A DNA stretch of 64,000 nt from Oerskovia jenensis (GCF_016907235.1 NZ_JAFBBO010000001.1:4389692-4453691); one strand, 5' to 3'; shown: positions 8,315 to 17,040, counted from the first letter of the stretch. Translations and numbers: made by a program. Notes: generated by a model not told the origin, from the letters alone.

Positions 8315-10189
8315 TCAGTCGGCCGACCGGTCCTGGGCCGGGATCATCACCGGCACGGACCGCCAGGCACCGGTCTCTCCGGTCCAGGGGTTCACGTAGC
8401 GGACGCTCGCGGTGTGAGGACCTGCCGCGAGCTCGGGGAGGCGCACGAGGAGCCCGCCAGGCATGGCGTGGGTCTCGCCCAGGGAGCCGTCGACCTTCGT
8501 CTGGACGACTCCAGGGGAGCCGTGGAGCCACAGGGCGACGCCCGGGGTGCCCGGGCGCTCGAGGCCGGACGGCTCGACGTGCCAGACGTCGATCGAGGGC
8601 GCGGCAAATCCGTACGTCCCGACGAGTTCCTGGGGCGAGACGGCGCCGTCCTGATCTACCTGCCGGACCGAGTACGTGTCGAGATCGGCCGTCCGCTCGG
8701 ACGCGAGGAGCGCGAGCTGCCAGCGACCGTCGTTGCCGACCGCCGCCTTCGCGACGACGGTCCCCGTGGTGTCCACCAGCTCGACCGTCGCGTGGGCAGT
8801 GCCCGTACCCGCGACAGGAAGGGCCCAGAGCGGCGCGGTCCCGCGGGGATGCAGATCGACCGTCGGAGCGGGCAGGCTGATGGCCGGGGCGGGACCCGGG
8901 TCTTCTCCGCTCCGGTCGCGGTCTGCGCGACCTGAGGGGTCGGGGGGCTCGGCCTCGGGTGACCCGCTCGCAACCAGGTCTGCAGGGTCGGGGAGGACGC
9001 CGGAGCCTGTGGCCGGGGGAGCGGGGTCGGGGACATCGGTCTCGACGTCCACCTGGTCGTCGTGCACCCTGACGGGCGCGACCGCCTGGACCGGGACCGG
9101 TCGTGCGTCGTCGGCTGCTTCGAAGCCCGGGGCGTCATCGGCTGCTTCGTGCGGCAGGTCCGGCGACCCGACCACGGACCCGGTCGGTGCGGGCTGCTCA
9201 GTGGCGGTACTCGCAGCGTTCGGTGGCGTCACCCCGTGCGTCAGGACGCCGGCTGCGGCAGCCGCACCCCCGACGACGAGTGCACCGACGGCCCACGCCT
9301 TCCCCGGCCCGGATGCCATCGCCCGGATCGAGCGCAGAGCGGTTCGACGGGCGACCGGGCCGCGCCGGTGCAGCGACCGGCGCTGGGAGAGCACGGCGTG
9401 CCGTCGCAGGGCGACGGGACCGAACAGGTCGAAGCCGGTCGCGACCAAGGGTGCGAGGATCACCGGAAGTCGTGCCGCCAGGTCGTTGATCTCTGCGGCG
9501 ACGATCGAGCAGTGGAGGCAGTCTCGAAGGTGGGTCTCGACGACTCTCAGGTCGTCTGCCGGGAGGGCTCCTCGCTCCAGGGCAGGGAGCTGCTCGACGA
9601 CCGTGCGACACGTGACGGCGAGACGGTGGTCGCTCAGGTGGGCCCGGAGCCACTCCTTGCGCAGCCCTTCCCGGGCGCGGACGGCGAGCGCGGACGTCGC
9701 GTTGGGCGACAGGCCGAGTCGGGCACCGGCGTCTCGGACGTTCAGCCCCTCCACGCACGTGAACCACAGCACCGACTGCCATCGCGACGGGAGGGCCTTG
9801 AAGGCTCGGACCGTCACCAGCTTCTCGAGCGAACCGTCGGCCGGGTCCTCCACCGCGTCGTCGAGCGAGCGCTCGGCGACGTCGTGGAGGTCGCCCACCG
9901 GTTGGGGAGCGCGACGGCGGGACATGGAGATCGCCGTGTTCCGGACCGACTGGTTGAGGTAGGGGCGGAAGGCCCCGTAGGGGCCGCCCCCGGCGAGGAT
10001 CGCGGCGAGGACCGCGCGGGTGGCCTCCTGGACGATGTCCTCGGGGTCGGCGATGCCTGCGTACTGCCGGGCGACGGAGAGGGCTGAGCCGCGATGGCGT
10101 TGCCACAGGTCGGCGTACGCCTCGCGGTCTCCGGCCCGAACCCGGGCCACGAGCTCGACGTCGGACAGCTCTGGGGTGCTGCTCGTCAT
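8315..10189 (-). CDS. ECF-type sigma factor fused to zinc-binding, membrane and Ig-like tail
   Basis: A 624-residue fusion. Residues about 20-90 are sigma region 2 (RQYAGIADPEDIVQEATRAV) and 125-182 sigma region 4 (LGLSPNATSALAVRAREGL). Directly after comes an anti-sigma-like zinc motif H-x3-C-x2-C (His220, Cys224, Cys227 in ETHLRDCLHC), then one hydrophobic segment (about 299-317, AWAVGALVVGGAAAAAGVL), a Pro/Asp-rich linker and a C-terminal beta-sandwich-like domain (about 470-615) ending in WTGETGAWRSVPVMIP. The start ATG at 10187-10189 has AAGGAAC upstream; the longer frame begins in non-coding sequence. One protein thus combines sigma factor, anti-sigma-like region and an extracytoplasmic sensor-like part. 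A small Cys-rich gene precedes it and the VaFE adhesin follows, both on the same strand. Confidence 0.86.
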   Translation of the reverse strand: MTSSTPELSDVELVARVRAGDREAYADLWQRHRGSALSVARQYAGIADPEDIVQEATRAVLAAILAGGGPYGAFRPYLNQSVRNTAISMSRRRAPQPVGDLHDVAERSLDDAVEDPADGSLEKLVTVRAFKALPSRWQSVLWFTCVEGLNVRDAGARLGLSPNATSALAVRAREGLRKEWLRAHLSDHRLAVTCRTVVEQLPALERGALPADDLRVVETHLRDCLHCSIVAAEINDLAARLPVILAPLVATGFDLFGPVALRRHAVLSQRRSLHRRGPVARRTALRSIRAMASGPGKAWAVGALVVGGAAAAAGVLTHGVTPPNAASTATEQPAPTGSVVGSPDLPHEAADDAPGFEAADDARPVPVQAVAPVRVHDDQVDVETDVPDPAPPATGSGVLPDPADLVASGSPEAEPPDPSGRADRDRSGEDPGPAPAISLPAPTVDLHPRGTAPLWALPVAGTGTAHATVELVDTTGTVVAKAAVGNDGRWQLALLASERTADLDTYSVRQVDQDGAVSPQELVGTYGFAAPSIDVWHVEPSGLERPGTPGVALWLHGSPGVVQTKVDGSLGETHAMPGGLLVRLPELAAGPHTASVRYVNPWTGETGAWRSVPVMIPAQDRSAD

Positions 10190-10221
10190 GAGGGTTCCTT
10201 GGAGGTGGGGACAGGGGGTGG

Positions 10222-10476
10222 TCACAGAGCCCGGATCCCGGCGAGGAGATCGGTCAGGGCGTTCGAGGCGTCGCACTCCGGGCGGCAGATCTCACCGGCC
10301 TCCGCCTCGCACGTCGTGCAGGCGAACCACGCGTTCGCGTACTGCTGGTGGGCCGTGACGTCGCACTGCGCGAAGGCGGTCGCGCCGCACAGCCAGCACG
10401 CGAGCGTGGTGAGCGTCGCCGACTGTCGTCGGGGATCGGATGGGAATGCCTCGGTCGGTGCGCTGCTCGTCGTCAT
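10222..10476 (-). CDS. Small cysteine-rich zinc-ribbon-like protein
   Basis: An 84-residue protein with seven cysteines, arranged C27-x2-C30, C38, C53-x2-C56, C64 and C68. The second part (FACTTCEAEAGEICRP) resembles the small zinc-binding motif CxxC-x7-C common in short actinobacterial proteins of unknown function. The start is well supported: AGGAGGGACGAC precedes the ATG at 10474-10476. It ends 32 bp before the sigma-fusion start and is probably co-transcribed with it. A role as partner or regulator of that sigma protein is possible but not shown. No signal peptide or membrane segment is visible. Confidence 0.75.
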   Translation of the reverse strand: MTTSSAPTEAFPSDPRRQSATLTTLACWLCGATAFAQCDVTAHQQYANAWFACTTCEAEAGEICRPECDASNALTDLLAGIRAL

Positions 10477-10801
10477 GTCGTCCCTCCTCGCGGCGCCGGT
10501 CGGCTGCCGCTGCTTCTGGTGGCACGCGAGGAGGGGCGAGGTGATGACGCAGCGGGAGACCGTCGTGGGTGCACAGGGGTTCTCGATGCCTTGGCGATGG
10601 GGGATGTGTCGAGCCGGCCCAGATCCAGAAGCGCGGCGTCGGTATGAGTGCCAGTCTATATTTCAGTTTCAGATGAGACGAGGGACTTTGGTCCCTGTCC
10701 GTTGTGAGAGGTCTGTGCCCCGTGCAGGTCGCCATGACCTGCACGGGTCGCTGTGAGACTTGAGACTCAGACAAAAATACGGAGCGGCTACGATCAGTGC
10801 C
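10477..10801. promoter_or_regulatory. Divergent control region with AT-rich promoter and two perfect inverted repeats
   Basis: This 325-bp stretch separates the sigma operon (minus) from the GntR gene (plus) and holds no convincing gene. It contains an unusually AT-rich element with TATATT at 10657-10662 (usable as a -10 on either strand). It also has the 6+6 bp palindrome AGGGAC-tttg-GTCCCT (10681-10696), a perfect 12-bp hairpin (10719-10730 with 10736-10747, loop GCCAT), and TACGAT (10789-10794) seven bases before the GntR start. Confidence 0.6.
10719..10747. other. Perfect 12-bp hairpin in a divergent intergenic region
   Basis: Arms CCCGTGCAGGTC and GACCTGCACGGG flank a five-base loop. 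It lies upstream of genes on both strands, so it does not terminate an annotated gene. It could be an operator, the end of a small RNA started near 10669, or a leader structure. No T-run follows. Confidence 0.6.
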
Positions 10802-12142
10802 ATGCCCATCCCTCAGGGCGAGGTGCTCGCCATCGGCCGAGGTAACACCCCGCTGCACGCGACCGTGTTCGACGAGCTCAAGGACGACATCGTCTCCGGG
10901 ACCCTCAGGCCGGGGGACCCGCTCGTCGAAGCCGACCTCATCGCGCGCTTCGGCACCTCGCGAACTCCCATCCGAGAGGCACTCAACCGGCTCTCGGCCC
11001 TGGGCCTGGTCGAGATCGCGCCCCGCAAGCACACCCTGGTCTCACGTCTTGATCCCTGGAGGGCCAAGGACGCGGTCGAGACGCTCGATGCGCTGTGGCG
11101 CCACGCGAACAAGCACGTGACGCCGCATGCCGCAGAGGAGGACGTGGAGGTCGCCCGTCGAGTGCTGCGCGAACGCACGACGACGGTCGACGTCCGTCGA
11201 GAGATCGTCGCCGGACGCTACATGCTCCTGGCGGACGTCACCCTGGACCGGTACGCCAACTCGGCCTTCTGCCGGTTGCGTGACGAGCTCCGCCCGATGC
11301 TCGCCCGGTACCTGGCCTCCCGGGTCGACGCGATCGACCTCGACGACGCCCTTGCCCGGACCAGGAAGCACGCCCAGGCGATGGTCGACCGGGACCCGGT
11401 GGCCGCCAGGGAAGCGCTGACCGGCTTCGTCGACTCCGTCCTGCCGCAAGCGATGCCGCCCCGCCAGGCGCGACCCACGGACGAACGGTCAGGAACCCGC
11501 CGTCTCATGAGCGACCAGATCGCCGACCGCATGCGCGAGGCGATCATGGACGGCACGCTGGAGCCCGGCGAGCAGCTCACCGAGTCCGAGCTGATCGCCT
11601 GGATGGGTACCTCGCGCACCCCCATCCGGGTGGCCCTCAACGTCCTGGCGGACGAAGGCTTCGTGGACATCGAGCCGAACCGGCAGCCACGGGTCTCCCG
11701 CCCCAGCGACCAGGAGTACGCCGACATCTCGGTCGCCGTCGGGGTCCTCACCCAGGAGGTCGTCCGCCGTGCCGCACCGCACCTCACCGAGCAGGACCTG
11801 ACGGCCCTCGACGACGCGGCGACCGCGATGGGCGAGGCCGTCGAGAGCCGGGCGTTCGGCGCGGTGGCGCAGAGTGCCGCCGCCTACTCCGACCTGCTGC
11901 GCTCCCGGTGCGAGAACCAGGTTCTCGTCGAGGTCGGCGCGAAGCTCAGCGCCTCCATGCAGCGTGTCGTCGTCGCGAACCGTCCGACGACCTTGAAGCG
12001 GCTCGGTCCCGATCCGTACCACCGGGTCGTCGAGCTGCTGCGTGCGGGGGACGTGGAGTCCGCCGTCCGGACGATCGGGCGCGTCTACGACATCGACGCC
12101 GTCGACCCGGCGCCCGGACCGGAAGACTCCTCGCGCCGGTAG
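10802..12142 (+). CDS. Tandem GntR/FadR-type double regulator
   Basis: A 446-residue protein built from two GntR-family halves. The first winged helix-turn-helix (about residues 15-80) reads VEADLIARFGTSRTPIREAL; the second (about 238-300) reads TESELIAWMGTSRTPIRVAL. Each is followed by an all-helical region resembling the FadR/FCD effector domain, though metal-binding histidines are not obvious. GntR proteins normally work as dimers, so one chain may supply both DNA-binding heads. The ATG at 10802 lacks a ribosome site but has TACGAT seven bases upstream, suggesting a leaderless transcript; an upstream in-frame start at 10760 would precede that promoter. The gene stands alone and its ligand is unknown. 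Confidence 0.85.
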   Translation: MPIPQGEVLAIGRGNTPLHATVFDELKDDIVSGTLRPGDPLVEADLIARFGTSRTPIREALNRLSALGLVEIAPRKHTLVSRLDPWRAKDAVETLDALWRHANKHVTPHAAEEDVEVARRVLRERTTTVDVRREIVAGRYMLLADVTLDRYANSAFCRLRDELRPMLARYLASRVDAIDLDDALARTRKHAQAMVDRDPVAAREALTGFVDSVLPQAMPPRQARPTDERSGTRRLMSDQIADRMREAIMDGTLEPGEQLTESELIAWMGTSRTPIRVALNVLADEGFVDIEPNRQPRVSRPSDQEYADISVAVGVLTQEVVRRAAPHLTEQDLTALDDAATAMGEAVESRAFGAVAQSAAAYSDLLRSRCENQVLVEVGAKLSASMQRVVVANRPTTLKRLGPDPYHRVVELLRAGDVESAVRTIGRVYDIDAVDPAPGPEDSSRR

Positions 12143-12258
12143 CCGACTCGTCGGAGCGCGGGGGTGGCGCCTCGTCCCGTCTCCCGGGTCCCACCGGCGC
12201 CGGGCGTCACCGGAGCGCGGTCGGGGGCGTGTCCCTCGGGAGAGGAGGCGACACGAAC

Positions 12259-12714
12259 GTGAACGATCAGAGTCCCTGGTGGGTGGGTGCGCGATGCCGC
12301 GGCATGAGCACCGAGAGGTTCTATCCGAGCACGACGACCGGAGTGCTGCAGGCGTTGGAGGTGTGCGACGGCTGCGCCGTCCGTCGAGCGTGCTTCGAGC
12401 GGGGCCGCGAGGAACGGTGGGGCGTGTGGGGCGGGATCCACCTGGAGAGCCCCGGAGCCTTCGGCGAGAGGGGGGCGCTCGGCGAGGGGCAGTGCCCTGA
12501 GAGGGTGCAGATGTTCCTGACGTCGTCGCAGGCCGCCGCTCGGCTGGAGGTCAGCGTGAAGGTCCTCCTGTCGTGGGTCGAGCACGGGCACCTGCCCGTC
12601 CAGCGCTCGAGCGGCGGGCATCGACGTTTTCGTCGGGAGGACGTCGAGGAGCTGCGTGCCTCCCGCCCACGGACGCGCGCCCGACCGGCGCCCCGGGCAG
12701 CGTCGGAAGGCTAG
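12259..12714 (+). CDS. WhiB-family protein fused to a BldC/MerR-type DNA-binding domain
   Basis: A 151-residue fusion. The N-terminal half is WhiB-like, with four cysteines expected to hold a [4Fe-4S] cluster: one in WWVGARC, then CDGC and an AC five residues later, followed by the WGVWGG turn that contacts sigma region 4 in WhiB proteins. The C-terminal half (about 85-135) is a BldC/excisionase-type helix-turn-helix with LTSSQAAARLEVS and the hallmark SSGGHRRFRREDV. WhiB proteins normally end soon after a short basic tail, so this is a non-standard architecture. The start GTG has GGGAGAGGAGG about ten bases upstream. Its stop overlaps the stop of the convergent DUF11 gene in a shared CTAG. 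Confidence 0.85.
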   Translation: MNDQSPWWVGARCRGMSTERFYPSTTTGVLQALEVCDGCAVRRACFERGREERWGVWGGIHLESPGAFGERGALGEGQCPERVQMFLTSSQAAARLEVSVKVLLSWVEHGHLPVQRSSGGHRRFRREDVEELRASRPRTRARPAPRAASEG

Positions 12715-14879
12715 CGGTGCACGGCACGGCGGACGCCGAGGGCGGACGCCCCGGCGACCAGGAGCAGGAACGCCACCGCCGCGGTCGTCGACAGGTCGGT
12801 GCCGCTGTTGGCGAGCGCGGTGCCCGCGGAACGCGGTCCCTGCGGAGCAGGAGCCGCCGCCGTGACCGTGACCTGGGCGGTCGCCGTGTCGTCGGACGGG
12901 TCCGTGTCGAGCGTCGCGGACGTGACGGTCGCGTCGAGCGGGATCGCGCTGCCGACGGTCGTCGCAGGCGCCACCCGCAGCGCGACGGGGATCGTCACGG
13001 TGTCGCCGGGGGCGATGGTCCCGGCCGAGCAGGTCACGACGTCGCCGCTCGCCGGGCAGGCTGCCGCGAGCTCGATCACGGCCGCGCCGGGAGCGCCGCT
13101 GCCACCGGCGCTGAGAAAGGCGGTGCCGGCGGGGACGTGCGTGACGACCGTGACGCCGTCCATCGCGACGCTGCCCGTGTTCGTCACGGTGATCGTGTGG
13201 TCGAGCTCGTCCCCTGCGGCGACGCTCGGCGGCGCGGTGAGAGCGACCGAGAGATTGCCCGTCGGTTCCGGCGCCGCCGCGACGGGCAAGGAGGTCGCGG
13301 TCGAGGAGTCGTTCGACGGGTCGGGGTCGAGGGACGTGGTCGACACCGTGGCGGTGTTGGTGATCGTCGTGCCGACCAGGGACGGATCCTGGACTCGCAG
13401 GACGATCTCGCCCGACCAGGACTCGCCGGAGGGCAGCGCCCCGACGAGGCACGTGACCTCGTCGGCGTCGGCCGTGCACTCGTCAGGACCCGAGACGAAG
13501 GCCGTCCCGGCGGGCAACGTGTCGCCGACCACGACGTCCGCCGCGTCGTCGGGTCCGGTGTTGGTCACGGTCAGGGGCCAGACGGTCGTGGCCCCGACGA
13601 CCGGTGGGTCGGACGGCGCGGTCTTGGTCACCTGGACGTCGGCGACGGCCGCGGTCGGGCCGGCCTCTGCGACGAAGTAGTTGTTGTCGTAGTCGGTCTC
13701 CTGCACGTCGCCGTAGGCCGACGCGGAGTTCGTGAGCGTCGTGCCGGGAGGGGTGTCGGCCGAGACGTTCGTCCAGACGCGCACGGTGGCGGTCGCGCCG
13801 TTGACGAGCGGGCCGACCGTGCACTGCGCGTAGGGGTCCCGCAGCTCGACGCCCTCCTGGCCGGAGGGGCCGGTGACGACCGGCTCGCAGGTCGCTCCCT
13901 CGACCCGGTCGACGTCCAGGTACGGGCCGGGGAAGTCGTAGAGCCAGACGGTGTTCGCGGTGTCCGGGCCGAGGTTGGCCACCGTGACGTCCCACCCGAT
14001 CGTCGACCCGGCGACGATCGGGTCGGTCCCCACGACCGACTTGGTCACGGCGATGTCCGCGAACGTCGGGGGAGTCTGCGTCCAGCCGAACAGGCGCACC
14101 ACGGTCGAGTCGTAGGTGTAGGACTTGGGGCCGTTGGGGCCGGTCGCGGAGAAGTGGACCCACGTGTTCGAGCTCACCGAGGAGCCCAGGCCCGTGTAGG
14201 TGTAGCTCACGGTGCACGTCCCCCCGACCGGCAGGGGAGATGCGCAGGTGCCCGCGTCGAACGTGAAGTCCGCGGACTCCCCGCCCATGTCGAGCGCCGA
14301 CAACGGGACGCGTGCGAGGTTGGTGAACGTCACCGTCTGAGGATCGGTGGTCGCTCCCGGGGCGGCGGTGAAGCTCAGGTTGCGCGGGTCCCAGTCCAGG
14401 GCGCGGACGATCGCCTTGTAGGGCAGGTACTGCTGGGTGGTCGCAGGGCCGTCGGCGCCCGTCGCGTTCCAGCCGCGCCCGCCCCACACGGAGTTGCCCG
14501 GGGCGATCGAGATGTTCGGGTTGAACGTCACGGTCATGGTGCAGACCTGCCCGGCGGAGAGCGTGACGCTCGTGGTGAAGACGGACAGGCCGGGGCACGC
14601 TCCGCCGCTCACCTCGCTCAGCCACTGGTCGGGTCCGGGCGTGTACCAGCCACCGGTCGACAGGGTCGTGTCCTGGACGGCGGTCAGGGTGTAGGTCAGG
14701 GTGATGTTCGGGTCCCCGAAGCGGACGTCCTGGCCGAAGTCGAGCTCCTGCTCGGAGACGACCACGTAGTCGGTGAACTCCGCCGCGCCGGCCGACGGCG
14801 CGAGCACGACAGCTCCGCCCAGGCCGAGCACGACCGCCAGTCCTGCGACGGCCGCCCGCCATGCCGTTCGAGCGCTCAT
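12711..14879 (-). CDS. Secreted DUF11-repeat surface protein
   Basis: A 722-residue secreted protein. It starts with a clear signal (AWRAAVAGLAVVLGLGGAVV... ending SAGAA), followed by a beta-rich N-terminal region of about 230 residues. Three DUF11-type domains come next (about 265-400, 405-530 and 545-680), each with the typical VTVTNTGP / LPAGTAFVS / ATV pattern. The C-terminus is LANSG, a hydrophobic helix and RRAVHR. The LANSG looks like a degenerate sortase signal, so either sortase attachment or membrane anchoring is possible. Such proteins decorate the actinobacterial envelope; no enzymatic motif is seen. It converges with the WhiB fusion gene (4-bp overlap) and is divergent from the alkylsulfatase, 189 bp away. 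Confidence 0.85.
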   Translation of the reverse strand: MSARTAWRAAVAGLAVVLGLGGAVVLAPSAGAAEFTDYVVVSEQELDFGQDVRFGDPNITLTYTLTAVQDTTLSTGGWYTPGPDQWLSEVSGGACPGLSVFTTSVTLSAGQVCTMTVTFNPNISIAPGNSVWGGRGWNATGADGPATTQQYLPYKAIVRALDWDPRNLSFTAAPGATTDPQTVTFTNLARVPLSALDMGGESADFTFDAGTCASPLPVGGTCTVSYTYTGLGSSVSSNTWVHFSATGPNGPKSYTYDSTVVRLFGWTQTPPTFADIAVTKSVVGTDPIVAGSTIGWDVTVANLGPDTANTVWLYDFPGPYLDVDRVEGATCEPVVTGPSGQEGVELRDPYAQCTVGPLVNGATATVRVWTNVSADTPPGTTLTNSASAYGDVQETDYDNNYFVAEAGPTAAVADVQVTKTAPSDPPVVGATTVWPLTVTNTGPDDAADVVVGDTLPAGTAFVSGPDECTADADEVTCLVGALPSGESWSGEIVLRVQDPSLVGTTITNTATVSTTSLDPDPSNDSSTATSLPVAAAPEPTGNLSVALTAPPSVAAGDELDHTITVTNTGSVAMDGVTVVTHVPAGTAFLSAGGSGAPGAAVIELAAACPASGDVVTCSAGTIAPGDTVTIPVALRVAPATTVGSAIPLDATVTSATLDTDPSDDTATAQVTVTAAAPAPQGPRSAGTALANSGTDLSTTAAVAFLLLVAGASALGVRRAVHR

Positions 14880-15068
14880 GGCCCCTCCGATGCTCGCCCA
14901 CCCCGATGTGGCAACTCCTCATGGTGGCATCCGCCCTCGATCCCCGCCCGCCCTCGCCCCCCGCTCGCGACACAGGCTCCGGGCTCCTGTTGCGCACCGC
15001 GGCGTTCGGCGGGACGGTCGGTGTGGCCGGCGAGACCTCGCCGGCGATCGTCGTCGAAGGAGTCGCAC

Positions 15069-16979
15069 GTGCCGTACTCGCCGAAGGACGCAACACCGGC
15101 CACCGCCGCCGTGAACCGGGAGGCCAGGGCGCTGTACGCGCTCGACGACGTCCGGGACTTCGAGCTGGCCTCCCGGGGAAAGATCGCGGACGTGCCGGAC
15201 GGGAAGATCGTGCTGGCCGACGGGCGCGTGAGCTACGACGTCGGCGCGACGGACTTCCTCGTCGACGAGGAGTCGCCGAACCCCGACACGGTCAACCCGA
15301 GCCTGTGGCGGCAGTCGAAGGTCATCCACAAGGCCGGCCTGTACAAGGTCGTCGACCACATCTTCCAGTTCCGCAACGCCGACATCGCCAACCTGACGAT
15401 CGTCGAGGGCGACGACGGCCTGGTGATCATCGACTGCGGGTCGTCGGTCGAGTTCGCACGCACCGGCATGGCGGTCTTCCGCGAGCACGTGGTCGACAAG
15501 CCCGTGGTCGCGGTGATCTACACCCACACCCACATCGACCACTACGGCGGGGTCAAGGGGGTCGTCGACGAGGCCGACGTCGCGAGCGGGAAGGTGCCGA
15601 TCCTCGCGCCCGGCACCGTCGCGAGCTTCGACAAGTTCGCGATCGGGGAGAACGTCGTGGCGGGCAACGCCATGTCCCGACGCGCGGCCTACGCGTTCGG
15701 CAACCTGCTCGACGCGGGCCCCCGACAGTTCGTGTCCTGCGGCATCGGATCGGGCACGGCGAGCGGCCCCACCATCTCCTACCTCTCCCCGACGGACCCG
15801 ATCACCGAGACGGGCCAGTCCCGCAGGATCGCGGGCCTGACGTTCGAGTTCCTCTACGCACCCGACACCGAGGCGCCAGAGGAGATGCACATCTGGATCC
15901 CCGAGCTCAAGGCCCTCACGTGCGCGGAGAACGCCAACCACGGCCTCCACAACATCCAGACGCTACGAGGCGCCCGCACCCGTGACGCCCGGAACTTCGC
16001 CCGATACCTCGACGAGACCCTCGAACGCTGGGGCGACCAGGCCGAGGTGCACTACGGCCCGCACACCTGGCCCGTGTGGGGCAACGCCGAGGTCGTCGCG
16101 TTCATCGAGTCCCAGCGCGACACGTACAAGTACATCCACGACCAGGCGCTGCGCCTGGCCAACAAGGGGTACACCCCGCTCGAGGCCGCCGAGGTCGTCG
16201 AGCTGCCCGAGGTGCTGCGCCGCGAGTGGTTCAACCGTGGGTACCACGGCACGCTGCACCACGACGTGCGCGCGGTCTTCACCAAGGAGCTCGGCATGTG
16301 GGACGGGGACCCCGTCTCGCTGCACCCCCATACCCCGGTCGACACCGCGTCGCGGTACCTCGCCGCGTTCGGCCGCGACGCGATCCTCGCGGAGGGTCGG
16401 CGTGCCGTCGAGGCCGCCGACTACCGGTGGGCCGTGCAGATCCTGCACCACCTCGTCTTCGCCGACCCCGACGACACCGAGGCGCGCAACCTCCAGGCCG
16501 ACGCCTACGAGCAGATGGGCTACCAGGTCGAAGGGCCCCAGTGGCGCGGGATCTACCTCACCGCGGCCCGTGAGCTGCGCGAAGGCGTCCTGACCGCGCG
16601 GTTCGCGACCGCCAGCCCCGACACGATCGCCGGCATGCCGATCGACATCCTGTTCGACTACGCGGCCGTCCACGTCGTCGGCGAGAAGGCGGCCCAGGTC
16701 GACCTCCGGTTCGACCTGCACTTCACCGACCAGGACGAGACCTGGACCCTGTGGGTCCGGCACGGCGTCCTCAACGCACGCAAGGGCGCCCACCCCGACG
16801 CGTCGCTCACCGTGAGCGGGCCCAAGGCGGCGCTCGCGGGCGTCCTGCTGCAGCCTGCGGCCACGGCCCGGCTCGTCGACGCGGGAACGGTCACGCTCGA
16901 CGGCGAGGCCTCGGTCCTGGACACCTACGGGTCGGTGCTCGACACGTTCGACCCCGACTTCGCGATCGTGACGCCCTGA
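15069..16979 (+). CDS. Alkylsulfatase, SdsA1/BDS1 family (metallo-beta-lactamase fold), copy 1
   Basis: A 636-residue zinc hydrolase for primary alkyl sulfate esters such as dodecyl sulfate. The metal motif THTHIDHYGG gives His153, His155, Asp157 and His158. A second site region reads LTCAENANHGLHNIQTLRGA, where SdsA1-type enzymes place a bridging glutamate and a histidine. A middle alkyl-sulfatase dimerisation region and a C-terminal SCP2-like lipid-binding region (last 120 residues, ALAGVLLQPAA) complete the family layout and length. The GTG start at 15069 has GAAGGAG six bases upstream; the frame stays open far upstream but only as an antisense shadow of the DUF11 gene. No signal peptide is seen. 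A strong hairpin follows the gene. Confidence 0.93.
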   Translation: MPYSPKDATPATAAVNREARALYALDDVRDFELASRGKIADVPDGKIVLADGRVSYDVGATDFLVDEESPNPDTVNPSLWRQSKVIHKAGLYKVVDHIFQFRNADIANLTIVEGDDGLVIIDCGSSVEFARTGMAVFREHVVDKPVVAVIYTHTHIDHYGGVKGVVDEADVASGKVPILAPGTVASFDKFAIGENVVAGNAMSRRAAYAFGNLLDAGPRQFVSCGIGSGTASGPTISYLSPTDPITETGQSRRIAGLTFEFLYAPDTEAPEEMHIWIPELKALTCAENANHGLHNIQTLRGARTRDARNFARYLDETLERWGDQAEVHYGPHTWPVWGNAEVVAFIESQRDTYKYIHDQALRLANKGYTPLEAAEVVELPEVLRREWFNRGYHGTLHHDVRAVFTKELGMWDGDPVSLHPHTPVDTASRYLAAFGRDAILAEGRRAVEAADYRWAVQILHHLVFADPDDTEARNLQADAYEQMGYQVEGPQWRGIYLTAARELREGVLTARFATASPDTIAGMPIDILFDYAAVHVVGEKAAQVDLRFDLHFTDQDETWTLWVRHGVLNARKGAHPDASLTVSGPKAALAGVLLQPAATARLVDAGTVTLDGEASVLDTYGSVLDTFDPDFAIVTP

Positions 16980-16995
16980 CCGCCGGGTGCCCGGG

Positions 16996-17040
16996 TGCCC
17001 GGGTGCCGGGGGCGCACGGAGCGCCCCGGGCACCCGGGCA
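16996..17040 (+). terminator. Long GC hairpin after alkylsulfatase 1
   Basis: Twenty-base arms (16996-17015 and 17021-17040) match at 19 of 20 positions around the five-base loop ACGGA. It begins 16 bp after the alkylsulfatase stop, with no T-run. It probably ends that transcript before the next two genes. Confidence 0.75.

Noticed and set aside
12573..15068. Long upstream extension of alkylsulfatase 1
   Set aside because: This part is antisense to the DUF11 gene. The GTG at 15069 has a good ribosome site and gives the family N-terminus.
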